From positions 16,887,001-16,951,000 of the forward strand of contig OZ005603.1 in the NCBI GenBank assembly GCA_963930655.1: a stretch of DNA of 64,000 bases, in the 5' to 3' direction. Made by a program: the position numbers and the translations under genes. Below the pieces are notes generated by a model. It saw only the letters and a list, made by a program, of their open reading frames with translations. It had not been told where the DNA came from and searched no databases. The stretch comes from Myrica gale (Eukaryota; Streptophyta; Magnoliopsida; Fagales; Myricaceae). Shown in pieces: positions 9,773 to 23,685 of the stretch (position 1 is the first letter of the stretch; every line of letters starts with the position of its first letter).

Positions 9773-10213
9773 TGTGAGACCCCGTATTTCATTTTTGCTA
9801 TTTACTCTATGTATTTGTTTTGGATTTAAATTCAAGGGGTTGTTGTTTGGCCAATGTAAGATGTTAAACTGATTATGGTATTTTGAACTATAAGTTTTCT
9901 TTAAGTATTCTCATTATGATGTGAAATCATGTTAGTATAATTTTTCATGGCCGAATTTCTCAAGGTAGATTTTCTTTATGAATTGATTTTTCCATTGGCC
10001 TATTATTATGCTACCATGATTATTAAATTAAATGCCAAGAATATTTGGAGAGTATTTTATTTCTTATTGTTGCTGAAATTCTCTAAGTAAAATTCATTAC
10101 ATATTAATCTGTGGTTGTGAATTCTATGTTAGTGCATGTGGATTATTCCATGTCTTTATTAAGTAACCTTAATCTCCATTAGGTAGTCTTAAGCCTCATT
10201 AGGAGAATTAAGA

Positions 10214-10312
10214 GATAAGTTAGTGTGCTTATAGAATATTTTAATGAAGAACTAAGTGATAAGTTAGTGTGCTTATAGAGTAGTTTAATAGAGATAAGTT
10301 AGTGTGCTTATA
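10214..10312 (+). repeat. Three-unit GATAAGTTAGTGTGCTTATA repeat in LTR-A
   Basis: Near-identical 20-bp units start at 10214, 10258 and 10293. Each begins with GATAAG and ends with GCTTAT, forming a short inverted repeat. It sits in the upstream part of the LTR, analogous to the GATAAG array of the B/D/F/H/I group. Confidence 0.8.
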
Positions 10313-12799
10313 AGTAGTACATGTGAAAAGAGAAAAGCAAAATGAAATAATGGTAAATGAAAGTCAAGAGGAGAATCATGTGAATGGCAAGAGAAGTTGG
10401 GAATTCACATGAAGGGCTTGAGTTAAGGAGACAAAGAAATAAATGGAAGCGAAGGAGAAAAGACAAAAACCATAACTAACCGCCCATGTCATCCAATAGG
10501 CTTAGGCGATACAAACTAAGCTCTCCTCTTTTTCCACTTTTGGTCGAACAATGGTCTAGTTTCATTCCTCTCTCTGCACTTCACGCCTCTTACACCACTC
10601 AGCTCACTTTTGTTCCTTCATTTTACTTTAGCTCACTTATTGCACTCATTTTCTCTCCTTGGCCGAACCCCTTCACTTCTCCAAGCACTTCCCTTCCCTT
10701 TCCTCACGCCATTCCCAGCAACCTCATCCTCCACATATCACTTCCAGCCTTATCACAGCACCTTACTTGCTCTCATCTCAGCCCATTTTAGCCACACAAG
10801 AGGTGGGAGAGTGACACAAGCCGAGAGATAGAGAGGGAGTTTGCTTGTTGGCCGAGTAGGGAGAAGGAGAAAGAGGTAAAGGAGATCTAATTCCTCTTTG
10901 CATGTTCATCTCTTTTCCCTTTTCTTTCCTAGAATCTGACCATGGTTATTCTTATGCTAGGTATTTCTCTAACCAGCACTTGTGTCCAGCTTTAGGAAGG
11001 TAAGCTAGGGTTTGGTTTTCTCAAAGGAGAAGGCTTGTTGTTTTGGCCAAATATGCTTGTGTTCTTGTGTTCATTTTTCCTTTGAAAAATGTATGAATAT
11101 TGGATCTGATTTAAGATGTGATTATTGGAGTTATGGTTGTGATGTTGTTGTTGATGGAGGAAGGGTTTAAGCAAAGGTTTGGGCTAGGAAGTGGTGTCTT
11201 GGTTCAAATATTGGAGATGATGTCATGCATGTGTATATTTTGCTTGTTGGCCGAATTGTGTGACCTTATTAGATGAAATAATGCTTTTGATTTGAGATAG
11301 ATCATTGATATTTAATGTAATGGTTAGTTAAAATCATGGAGAAATAATGTTGCATGTAGGATTAGTGACATTTGATGTTGGCCGAATAGACTAAGCATGA
11401 ACCCAAATTAGTAGTGTTAAGGTATGGATCGGTTAGTGGTGGTAAAGTGATAAAATGAGTATATTGCTATCCATGCATGTGATTAAAGATAGATAAGGGT
11501 CATTGGTAGCCAAAATTTTGCTTAAGCTAGGGCTGAAAATAGGCTAGCTTGTTTAAATAGAAATGAACTAGGTGCATATAGAAATTGAAGTTAAGATCCT
11601 TGATATTATGTGTTGTGATGTTGCTAATGTAAACCTAAGTCTTGAATATGAAAAACATGAAGGTTTAAGGTGTATATAGGGTTCAGGAAATGACATTAAC
11701 CTAGGGGCAAGTGGGATTAGACTATGATAACTTAGTAGAATTATGTAAATGGTAGATACGGTTCTTTAGAGCCGAATAGGCTGCTGCCCTTGGTCATTGG
11801 TTACACCTTTTGTTAAGTTTTCTTAAGGGTTATTTGCTGTTAAGAAGTATATTGATGAAGTTGATTAGAACAGCAAGTCTATAAGAGGAAAAAGAGGTTA
11901 AGTTGGTGGAGTTTGATGGACATTAGGTTTGGTAAAGGCTTAGAACAAGGAAATTAGGTTAGACACATTATAAGTTGCTATTTTGGGCTTAGAATTCTTA
12001 GAATGAAATGTTGTTGCTGAATTTCACAAATAGGTTTCGGAATCAATGATGTCGGTGGGAAGAATCAGTGTACCTAAGCGATTATAAGTGGGATATATAG
12101 TAGTCCAATCAGCAACCTTATTGGAGATGTTTGATGTATGTGTTTGATTGTTTTTCTTCAATTGTTTTATGAAAGCTAGTTAAAGAAATCATTTATAAAT
12201 GAAATAGTATTTTCAAAGATACGTACTTTTGGATAACCGAAATATTTATAAGTATTTCTTTGAATGTCTATGTGATTAATTTCCTAAGCGTCTAAGTGAA
12301 GTATTTGACTCGCTTGTAGGCGAAACTTCACGTCGAAACTTAAGAAGACCAAGGTAAGTGGAAGTAAGTAGACACTTACACTTTTACGAAAACTGGAATG
12401 GTACACAACATGGTTTATCATGAACAAGCATAGCATCATAAGCAAGCATGACATGACACGAGCATTTGCATGATTTCTAAAAGGAGTTTTTATGCAAATG
12501 AAGTATAAAAGTTTTATGTCAAGTTAAGTTAAGGGTCTCTGGTCGATACCGTACCATCAAGAAGGACACCTATATGGAAGGACGAATGCGAGAAGGATAC
12601 CCGATCCTAGAGGTAAGTGCAACCACACAGAAGGACGAATGCGAGAAGGTGTGGACCTCCAAGGGTCGTGTCTAGTCTCACTGAAGGACGAATGCGAGAA
12701 GGTGGGCAAGCTCGACCAGATTTAATGTCTCCAAGGGAAATAGGGGACAGTTCCAACGGGAACGCACAACCCGGACTTCAGGGCTAAATGGAGCGTATG

Positions 12800-15700
12800 T
12801 GTGAGACCCCGATTTTCTCCTACGTAATTCCTTATGTATTATTTTATTTTTCCAATGTAATAGCTTTTATTTCTTCATGGGGCTATGTTTTTGGCCAATG
12901 TATGGCCTAATCTTTATGTTATGGAATTTCGATTAAAATGGGATTTTATTTCATAAAATCTCTTTAAATAATTTTAATGCCATTTTATGCAAGTATAAAT
13001 TATATTTATATTAGGAGCCGAAATTTCAAGTAAGTTTCTCTCTTGCAAATTTATATTTTTCATTTGGTTAATATGATTCATGGACCATAGAATTTGAATT
13101 ATGATTTAATTATTTCCTTGTATAAGCCGAAAATTATAATAGATTAAATGATGAATTTTTGTGAATACATGGATCGAATATTTTATACATCTTCTATATG
13201 TGACATGTAATATTATCATATGGCCTATATTATTAATAGAATTTCCATTTGAATATACATGATAAGCTATGTAGTTATGTGATAAGGTTAGAGATGATTT
13301 AATTGATAAGCACACTTGCTTATCATAGTGATAAGCACACTTGCTTATCATAGTGATAAGCAAGCATGATAAGTTAGGAAACTTTTAGAGTGATAAGGCC
13401 TTGTGATTATTGTAGAGATATGCTAGGGTCATTATCACATGATAAGAGAACATGCTTATGAGGTGATAAGCTATTGGAATGGATTAGATAAGCAAGAGAG
13501 CTTATGAAGTGATAAGTTAGGTGAGAATGAAACTAAGTTGAAAGTTGGTTGCCATTTAATGTGGAAGTAACTAGGTTGGTTGAAAAGCAACCAAACTAAG
13601 TTAAATGCAAGCCATTTACGTAAAAGGCTAGGGGATGAATTTGAAAAGCCATGAAACAAGGCCATGTGAAGTGTAAGAGATGTGTAAGTGGTGTAAGATG
13701 ATGAGACAACTCATGGAAGTAAAAAGAGAAGAGAAAAGTGAGAAAGGAGGAGTGTATGTCGATGGAATGCATGGAGGAAAGAGAAATTACAAAGAGACAA
13801 GGAAGTGATGTGAGAAAGAAGTGAAAAGAAAGAAAAAAAAAAGAAAGAGAGAGGGAAGCTTGTGTGAATGTCGACCAAGCCCCCCCTTTTTTCACCATTT
13901 TCCTTTTGCATTTCTCTCTCTTGTCAACTCACTCTCTCTAACTTTATGTCAAGTGCTTTGGGAGACTCAATCTCACACAACCCTCTTGCATCTCCTCTTG
14001 ACCGAAACACTCAAGCATTTCACTCTCAAACCTCTCCTCTCTTGGCCGAATTTTACAAGCTCACACAACTCTCTCCATTTTGCTTCCCTTAGCCGAATCT
14101 CACACTCAACATTCAAGGTTTGTGCTATTTCATCTTGTACCTAAACCACTTTCTTCTAGCTTACCAAATCTCATTCCAAAAGCCAAGTAAATCTCTCTTG
14201 TTGTAGACAAAAATCCTTCCTTGAAAACCTAGCCATTTGACACCATTTCTCTTCAAGCTTACCATGTCCTCTTCACCACCATAGAGCTTCCTTTTAAACC
14301 AAGCTTGGACATTTCTAAGGAGGGTGGACCGAATCTTTGAAGGAGGAAAAGGATAGGAAGAGTTGGTAAAGAGTGAAGGTAAGATTAGTTTCATTGATGT
14401 TCTTGCCTTAAGCATCACAAGTACTAACCAAAGATGCTTTATTTTCTAAGTGCTCAAGCTAGGATAAACAACAAGGTAAGACCAAATGTGATGTTGATGG
14501 GTTAGCATGAGTGGCCGAATGGCCTATGTATAAGATCTTGAAGTTTTAGTTGTTAAATGCCTTGATGTTGTTAGATCTTGGATGCTTAGGAACCCTAGGT
14601 TGTTTACATGCTAGATCTAACCATGAAAGCCCTAGATCTAAGGTTGTATGTAAAGAAAAATGCAAATGGAGAACAATGCAAGCTAAAGGAAGTTAGATCT
14701 AAGTTTTGATGTGTTGGGTTGATGAAAGATGATATCTTTGTTTAGATCTATGGATATTAGTGTGTATAAAGAGTAGATCTATTGTTGATGGAATTATTTG
14801 ATGAAAAGATTAAGTGTATGCATGCTAGTTAGGTCACAATGCAAAGGATATGCATGATATGATTTTTAGCATGAAAAGGTAACATTTTGGGGTATGGCCG
14901 AAATTGGGCTATGTAGGATTTCATGTATAGTTTTGAATATGTTTAAATCTGGACATTGGCCATAACATGTGCAAGCTTTATGACCCCAATGCATGGTAGA
15001 TGATTATGTTAAGTGTGAGATGCATGTGAGTTAAAGGAAACCAAATTTTTGGATGAAAGCATGTGTTGGCCGAATGCTATGGGTATGATGTGTTGTGATG
15101 GTGCTTTGATTTATAGATCCTAGGTTGTGAAATTGTTGAATGGAGGATGGGATCACCCTTGGAGTAAAAGTTGTGATTAATTGGTGCATAAATGGTAGTG
15201 GCCGAATATTGTAAGAAAAGGTAACCCTAAGTGCAATTCATGATTGTGTTGGATAAGAAAATTAGAGTTAGGCTAGTTGGAATAATATTACAGAGCCATG
15301 ATCTTTTATTAAATATTATTGGAACCCTAGTTAAGTTTTACTCGGGTTTTATTTGAGGTTTAAAGTCTAAATTAAGATTTAATCATGAATATTTTATTAA
15401 TAGTTAGATATAAGGTTTTAATGTAGTACGTGTAATAAAAAGAGACTTAGGTTTAATTTTAAACCTATGAGTATTATTTAACCCTAATCGAGGCATGTAC
15501 ATGAATAAATATATTTTTATTTCAATAAAAATATTAGCAAAGTTTTGGAATAATTGTTAAGGAAAAGAATAGAATGTTTTTTTTTATAATTAAATGGATT
15601 TCAGTGATATATATATAAATATATATCTTTGGTGATTTCAAAAAAAAAAAAGAAATGATTTCATATTCTTAAAGTCTAAAGAATATTTGAATCGCTTGAA

Positions 15701-16841
15701 GGCGATCCACGTGTCTGTATACACGAACAAGGAGACCAAGAGTAAGTGGATACTGTAAGTGGACGGTAAGTATTTCTTTTCAAAACTGGAATGACACACT
15801 GCATCGTTTCATGAACAAGTATGGGTTTTAAGAAAGCATGACATGATATGAATTTCATGAACAAGCATGAATTTTAAGCAAGCATGACATGACATGTGCA
15901 TTGCATGAATTTTTCAAGAAGAAAGTTATGCAATGATTTTTATGGAAAGAATATGAGAAGTTTTATGAAACGATAAGTTAAGATAAGGGGCACCGGTCGG
16001 TACCGTACCATCAAGTTGGACTCCCATACCGAAGGACAATTATGAGAAGGATGGGTGAATCCAAGAGGCTGTGCAAGCCACACTGAAGGACATTGAGAAG
16101 GTGTGGTGCCTCCAAGGGTCGTGTCTAGCCATCAGGCCTGGGGCCACTTCAAGGGCTAGCTCGACCAGATGTTAAGGTCTCCAAGGGAATTCGGGGACGG
16201 TTCCGAAGGGAACGCACAACCCTGACTTCAGGGGTCAAATGGAGCGAGCCCACAAGTAAAAGATATGAAATAATTATGAAAAGGCCAACAAGGGCACAAG
16301 TACGAAAGAAAGGCTTACAAGGGCCAAGGGCCAGTTTTTCAAGCAAGAATGAAAGAAAGATTTTAAAGGGCCTAGGGCCGAGACTAAGCAAGAGCATATG
16401 CATAATTCATGACATGCATGTGCATCAATTATCAAGTTTCTTTCTTTCATGATTAAGCGAGCATAAGTCAAGAGCATGATTTAAGTTTTATGTTTTTCCC
16501 TTACTGAGTCTTTTTGACTTACGTTTTTAAAATTGTGTCATTCCAGATGTATCAGGTGAAGAAAGTCAGGAGGACTACCTGACCTAGAAGCCCAAGATAT
16601 TATGTTCCATATTTTGATGATAGTGGCATGAGCGTCACTAATTGGGTTCTAATGTGTTAAATATATGTTTTGTATGAACTTAATGAGAACCCTGATTATG
16701 TAAAAAAATTAGCTCGAACCCCTCGCGATCCTATACGTTTCCGCCGTAATCAAGTAAAACAATAAGTAAGAACGCTGGAGTCATCCGGGGGATAGCTCGC
16801 GGTTGTCACGGTCCCTGCGGGATGCCGTTCGGGGCGTGACA
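12800..16841 (+). mobile_element. Solo LTR-B nested in LTR-A
   Basis: 4042 bp from TGTGAGACCCCG to CGGGGCGTGACA, flanked by GTATG at 12795-12799 and 16842-16846. No internal region. Subfamily signature is GGTCCCTGCGGGATGCCGTT at the 3' end, shared with D, D', F, H and I. It contains the GATAAG array, a purine-rich zone followed by CAACAAGGTAAG (near 14472), the micro-exon-like block (15702-15741), and arms CTGGAATGACACA (15786-15798) and TGTGTCATTCCAG (16534-16546). Confidence 0.94.
13261..13516 (+). repeat. GATAAG/CTTATC (I-box-like) motif array in LTR-B
   Basis: Eleven GATAAG on the plus strand (13261, 13281, 13305, 13330, 13355, 13368, 13392, 13441, 13465, 13487, 13511) and two CTTATC (13319, 13344) in 256 bp. 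A 25-bp unit holding the perfect inverted repeat GATAAGCA-CACT-TGCTTATC is present twice here and once in LTR-F. GATAAG is the known plant I-box/GATA-factor core; use by the element is inferred. Confidence 0.85.
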
Positions 16842-18578
16842 GTATGTAGCCCACAAGTCAAGAAGTGAATACTTTTCAAGGACCATGTGTCATTTTAAGT
16901 GCAAGAACATGTTTTCAAGTTTAAGAGCATGTGCATACCCATTAAGCATACATGCACATCAAGATTTACAGTTATTCATGATTTTCATGTTCAAGCTATA
17001 GGTTCATGTTTACAAGTTTACATTTTCCCTTGCTGAGTCTTTTGACTCATAGCTTTCAAAAATATATCATTCCAGATGTTTCAGGTGAAGGAAGTCAGGA
17101 AGACTATCTGTCTTGAATGAGAAGACCTTTATGTATTTTGTTGTTGGTGACCGTTGACCGATGTTGTGAGACCCCGACCTTATTTCTATCATTGTAAAAG
17201 AATTATGACTCCCTAAGTGTGTATTACTCTAATTATTATTATTATTACTCTAATTATTGAGAAAGGCATGTATAGGGAGATTAATCTGAAATCATGTCTA
17301 GGTGGAATTTCCCCTAGCATTTTTATGAGATTAATTATTTGCAATTGTTACAATTGAGTAATTGAGATTAATTATCATAATTGTTTTAATTAATGGAATA
17401 TGTCCCTAAGTTTGCAATATTTGGAAGAAATCGACTTAGGGACTTTGACTCTTGAAAAATGTGTGAAAGGCATGTTAGGGTTAATAGGGTTAATTTTAAA
17501 GAAGTGGCAGAAAAATGGAGTGAAAAAAAAGAAAAGAAAGAAAAGTGAAAGAGGGGGAATCACGTGAATGGGGAAAGAAAAGGGGGCAGCCTTGTCTTTC
17601 CCCCCCAAAGCAATTCACGTTAACACCACCCCCTTCTTGCACGCATTTTTCTCATTTCTCTTGCCCAAAAACCGCACCTTTCTCTTGCCCTAAGACACCC
17701 AACCGAGAAGAAGAAAGAAGAAGGAAGAAGAAGAAGAAGAAGAAAAAGAAAGGAAGAAGGAGGAGGAGTAAGAGGAGAAAAACAAGGTAAAAATCCGGCC
17801 TTGCTTGGTGAAATCACTGTTGGCCGAAGGGACACATTGCCTCATTTCTCTCACATTTTACTTGAATGTTAGCTTATTATGTGTTTGGTTGTTTTCTCCT
17901 TGTATATATGTTGTTTATATGTTGTTTTCTTTAAGAATAGTATGGATCTTATAAGAAACTTGAGAGAGTTGAATGGAGGAGAAGAAATTTCGGTAATGGT
18001 GTTGATCTTTTGTGAAAAATCTCATGAGAAAACCATGGATCGGTTGGTTTGTGCTTTGGGTTCTGTTGGTTCTTTCTTTTGTTCGGTTTGCATGGTGAAA
18101 TGATGAAAATCTTGGAGTCTAGGATGACATGTTCGGTTAGATCTTGGTTTATGGTTTCAAGGGCAAAATGATGCACCTAAGGTGTTTGATAAAAGGCCTA
18201 AAAGAAGATTAAAAATCAGTTTATGCATGTATGGCCGGATTTATTGGTTGATGTATTAGGTTGTATGCATGTTAGTCTTGTTGAGAACCACCAAGCCCTA
18301 GGTGTTTGATATATGGTCAGATCTGAAAGATGTTCAAGAGATACACCCTAGGTGTTTGATAAAAAGCCCAAAAGAAATGGGTAAATGGAATAGTGTTAAC
18401 TTGATGAAGATAGAATCATGGTTTGTTGTAAACTTTGAATTGGAGTTGTAAAAGTGGGAAGAATGTGAGAGAATGGTTGTTGTTATGAGATGTTAAGTTA
18501 GCCTTTGATGTTGGTTGTGACATGAAGAGATTAGGGTTTTGGTTGTTGGAAGTTTGGAAGGTTGAGAAGACCATTGTT

Positions 18579-21500
18579 TGTCACGCCCCGAACGGCATCC
18601 CGCAGGGACCGTGACAGCCGCGAGCTATCCCCCGGATGGCTCCAGCGTTCTTACTTATATACTTACGTGCTTACGGCGGAAACGTACAGGATCGCGAGGG
18701 ATTCGAGCAAAATCATACATAATCAGGGTTCTCATTAAGTTTTCATACAAAACATATATAACATATTAAAAGCCAACTAGTGACGCTCAAGCCACTATCA
18801 TCAAAATTTAGAACATATTTCTTGTCCTTCTATGTCAGGTAGTCCTCCTGACTCTCTTCACCTGAGGCATCTGGAATGACACAATTTTGAAAACGTGAGT
18901 CAAAAAGACTCAGTAAGGGAAAGACATAAATTTGAAACATGCTTCTTGACTCATGCTCGCTTAATCATGGAAGAAAGAACTTGATAAGTGATGCACATGC
19001 ATGTCATGAATATACATATGCTCTTGCTTAAATTCGGCCCCAGGCCCTTGAAAATTACTTATTCATACTTGTGCCACTCTTGGCCTTTTCATAACCATTT
19101 CATATCTTTTACTTGTGGGCTCGCTCCATTTAACCCCTGAAGTCAGGGTTGTGCGTTCCCTTTGGAACCGTCTCCGATTTCCCTTGGAGACCTCACATAC
19201 GGTCAAGCTAGCGCACCTTCTCGCATTCGTCCTTCAGTGGCTAGACATGACCCTTGGAGGCCCACACCTTCTCAATGTCCTTCAGTGTGGTTTGCACAGC
19301 CTCGTGGATTCACCCATCCTTCTCGCATTCGTCCTTCGGTATGGGAGTCCATCTTGATGGTACGGTACCGACCAGTGTCCCTTGACTTAACTTATCGTTT
19401 CATAAAACTTTCCATAGTCTTTCCATAAAATCATTGCATAAGCATTCTCTTTGAAAAATTCATGCAATGCACATGTCATGTCATGCTCGATTAAACTCTC
19501 GTGCTTATTCATGAAACGATGCAGTGTGTCATTCCAGTTATGAAAAAGAAACACTTACTGTCCACTTACAGTATCCACTTACACTTGGTCTTCCTTGGTA
19601 GTGTATAAGACACGTGGGTCGCCTACAAGCGATTCAAATATTTCTTAGACTTTAAGAAATAGTACGTAATCATTAAACATTTGCATTTTTGAAATCAGTT
19701 ATCAACCAAAGATATATATATATATATATCACTGAAATTCTTTTAATCATTTAAAATATTTTATTTTCTTTTCTCTTTAACTAATATTCAAAACTTAGTC
19801 TATTTACATCATTTTTATTGCAATATAATAATATATATTTATACATGTCTTGATTAGGGTTACTTAACGCCAACGGACTTATGTTTAGATCTAAGTCTCT
19901 CATTATTCCATGTACTCCATTAAAACCTTACATAAAACTATTAATAACTTAATCGCGATTAAATCTTAACTTGGACTTTAAACCTCAATTAATCCCGATT
20001 ACTAACCCTAACTAGGGTCCCAAATAATATTTTCATTTCATGATCATGGTTCTTCAATATTTATTCCAATTAGCCTAAACCCTAATTTCCTTATCCATCA
20101 CAACAATGATAATCCATTAATCATAAATTGCACTTAGGGTTTCTACACATTAGGCATTCGGCCAACACCAAGTTCTATGTGTTATTTAATCACAATTTAT
20201 CTCCAATGGTGACCCCATCCTCCATTCAACAGGTTCACAACTTAGGATCTAAAAATCAAAACACAAACACAAGTTATCACTCATAGCATTTTTCGGCCAA
20301 CACCAAAATATCACAACACCACTAGGTTTTCTTCGGTTCTTTTGCTTTGCATGCATTCTTCACATTTCAAGGTTAATTTTCATGCAATAGATTACTAAAC
20401 TTACACATAATATGGCCAACCAACAGATCCAAGCATATATAAAATCATTCTCAAAGATTTAGGGTACACATGGTTCGGCCATACACCAAAACATCACATT
20501 TTTCATACCAAAATCACAACATGCATATCCTTTGCATTTTATCACCTATCTTGCATGTATCAACTTCATATCTTCATCATCCATAACCAACATGACTAGA
20601 TCTACACTTTATACACACTAACATCCATAGATCTAAGGAAAATATTTAACTTGCAACCAACCAACACAACAAGACCTAGATCTAACATCCTTTAACATGC
20701 ATTGATCTCCATTTGCGTTTTTCTTCACAAACAATCTTAGATCTAAGGTTTTCATGGTTAGATCTAGCATTTAAACAACCTAGGGTTCTTAAGCATTCAA
20801 GATCTATACATAAAACCATTTGGCCATCTTTATACTAAACCAACAACATCACATTTGGTCTTACCTTGTTAACTATCCCAAGCTTGAGTACCTAGAAAAT
20901 AAAATGCCTTAGGTTAGTATTTATGAAACTTTAGGTAAGATCATCAAATAGAACCAAGCTTACCTCTACCTTTACCAACTTTTCCTAAACTCCTCTTTCT
21001 TCCAAGTTTCGGTTCACCCTCCTTAGAAAATATCCAAGCTTGATTTGAGGAGCTAATGTGGGTTCTATGGTGGGTAAAAGAATGTGGTAAGCTTGAAGAT
21101 AAATGAGGCTAATGGTTAGGGTTTTTCAAGGAAGAGATGAGATTGCACCAAGAGAGATTTGGTAACTACGAAGAGGTCTACACTTGGGCTTTTAGAATGA
21201 GATTTGGAAGGCAAGAGGAATGTGGTTTAGAGTGCAAGAGGAAAAAGGAAACAAACCTTGAACTTGGGTGTATGGTTCGGCCAAGAGAAGAAAATGGGAG
21301 AGAGTTGAGAGCAATGAACTTTCGGCCAAGTGAGGAAGAATTTGGAAAGTGAAGTGCATGAGAGATTCGGCCAAGGCAATTGCAAGGGAGGTGTGAGAGA
21401 ATGAGTCTCCCAAGGCAGTTTAAGGCTATGACACAAGACTTGGGGGGTTGAGTTGACAAGAGAGAGAAATCAAAAGAAAAAGGGAGGAATGGGGGGGGCC

Positions 21501-22561
21501 TTGGTCGACCAAGCTTGCACCTTCCTTCTCTCTCTCTTTTCATCTTTTCATCACATCAATTCTTGTCTCCCTAAGCATGGCTTGCATTTAATTTGGTTTC
21601 TCTCTCTCCTCACATGATTCATACGTAACTCCCACTTCCCCCCTTGATTTTTCTCTTCTTTTTACTTCCATGTGTTGTCTTGTCTCATTGCATGCATCTT
21701 ACACCTCTTACACCTCTTACACTTCACATGGCATTTCACTTTTTTGGCTTTTCCAATTCGCTACTAGCCCATTCACGTAAAAGCCATCCCATTTACTTTA
21801 TTTGGTTGCTTTCCAACCAACCTAGTTACTTCCACATTTAAATTGCAACTAACTTTCAACTTGGTTACTATCTCACCTAACTTATCACTCATAAGCTCTC
21901 TAGCTTATCTAATCCATTCGAATAGCTTATCATCTCATAAGCATGATATCTTATCCCATGATAATGGCCCTAGCCTATCTCTACAATAACCACAAGGACT
22001 TATCACCCTAAAAGTTTCCTAACCTATCATCATGCCTGCTTATCACTATGATAAGGAAGTGTGCTTATCATTTAAATTTCTCTTAAACCTTATCACATTA
22101 ATACATAACTTATCATTTAATATTCTAATGAAAATTCTATTACTAATCTAGGCCACAAGGTAATAATACATGTCACATATGAATGACATAAAATATTCAA
22201 TCAATGTCTTCAAAAGAAATTCATGATTTATCCCTTAACTATTTTCGGCATATATAAGGAAATTTTTAAGTCATAATTTAAATTTTATGGTCCATGAAAC
22301 ATATAAATTCATAAGAGAGAAACTTACTTGCAAATTTCGGCTCCTTAAAGAAAAATATAATTTAAACTTTGCATAAAATGACAAGAAAATTATTTAAGAA
22401 ATTTCATGAAATAAAATCCCATTTTAATCGAAGTACCATAACATAAGGATTAGGCCATACATTGGCCAAAAACATGGCCCCATGACGACAGAAAAGCTAA
22501 TACATTGGAAAATAAAAGATAATACATAAGAAATAACATAGGAGAAAGTCGGGGTCTCACA
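18579..22561 (-). mobile_element. LTR-D, solo-like LTR nested in LTR-C
   Basis: 3983 bp, TGTCACGCCCCG to CGGGGTCTCACA, flanked by TTGTT at 18574-18578 and 22562-22566. About 2-3% different from LTR-D' by eye (6 differences in the first 258 bp). LTR-D' is also followed by TTGTT and by the same LTR-C sequence. So D looks like a solo LTR allele or copy of the same insertion event that produced element D, brought beside it by unequal exchange or by an assembly join. Confidence 0.88.
19712..19729. repeat. (AT)n microsatellite in LTR-D
   Basis: About nine AT units at a fixed position in the B/D/F/I LTR group. The equivalent tract is about ten units at 38453-38472 (LTR-D') and about eleven at 51620-51641 (LTR-I). 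Confidence 0.8.
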
Positions 22562-22566
22562 TTGTT

Positions 22567-23685
22567 GTTGCTGGAATTTACCTCTGCATGTTTTCAAGGC
22601 TCGAATTGGGATTGTGTTCTGATGTAATTGTGCTTATCCCTTGATCTTAAGAGGATTCTAGTTTGTAGGCCTAGGAAATAGGAAGATTTTAAGCCATACC
22701 TTCGATGATTCTGATAACTATTGAGTGAGTTATGCGTTGTTCAAGACCCGGACGTCAAGCTGCCAGCAGCCTTGCACGTCCGAAATGTTAGCTCAATTCG
22801 AATACCTTTTGAAAGATCATTTTAAGTTCAAATTTTACGAGGTTGGCCTTGAATTTCGATTTTAAGAACGATGAACATTTAAGGTAAATTTCGTGTGATT
22901 TAGAGGTATAATGAATGAGTTGTAGTATTTTGAAAATGGAGGGCCGAGCTGGAATCAGCAACATCGTTGTTGTAGAATTGTCTCCTAATATGAAGTGTTT
23001 GTGAAAATGTATAGCAAATCCTGCTGTTGTGAATTTTACCCCCAATCTTGAACTATGAAAGCTAAATTTTTTAAAATAAATTTCATGTAATTTGGAGCTA
23101 TGGTTTTGAAGTTATGAATTTTTAAGTTGAAGACATCGGGGCTACCCGCTTGGACGTCCTCAACAGCTTGTATTTTCGGGTAAATGTTTTCAGTGGCAAA
23201 TGAGCTCCAAATTACTTATAATTTTGATATGTTATGAAAATTAGTGTAAGGATCAAGTTAGAACCCAATTCTTATGGTTTCAGCATTCTTAAGAGAATAC
23301 TTTTCCTTGTGTTCATGTGTGTTTAGTGTAGATCTATACATGTTTTCTTTGAAGATAGTGTAGATCTTGCAAGTCTTTAAGGGTAGTATAGATTTTTCAC
23401 GAAACCATGAGAAATATGGCTAGATCTGAAATAAGAGTTCAAGAGAAACCATTTATGCACTCTAAGTGTTTGATAAAAACACCAAGAGAAGAGGGATAAT
23501 GCAATAGTTTTAGTTTGAGGATATGCACTCATGGTTTTTGTTGGAAGTATTGATTGGAGTTGTAAAATTTGAGGTCTTGAGTTAAGTTTATCAAAGGAGA
23601 GCATTTTAAGACAAGTTTCGCGTGATTTGGAAATGTATAGCATAAGTTGTGCTTAAAAAGGTTACTGCAGCCCGATTATCGCTCG
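22567..23685 (+). repeat. Duplicated segment of LTR-C, copy 1
   Basis: 1119 bp matching 46363-47480, both directly after a TTGTT target site. In the first 190 bp I count about 7-8 differences, similar to the D/D' divergence. The match stops abruptly after GATTATCGCTCG; copy 2 goes on as LTR-C (ACATGCACTCGAG) while this copy passes into the 3' part of element D at 23686. Confidence 0.85.

Noticed and set aside
19115-19428. Recurring frames with LHLTPEVRVVRS and similar, also at 33838-34094, 48749-49077, 51053-51371, 25224-25641 and 56211-56633
   Set aside because: They translate the hairpin-module region of the LTR; the recurrence follows the LTR copies and there is no conserved domain.
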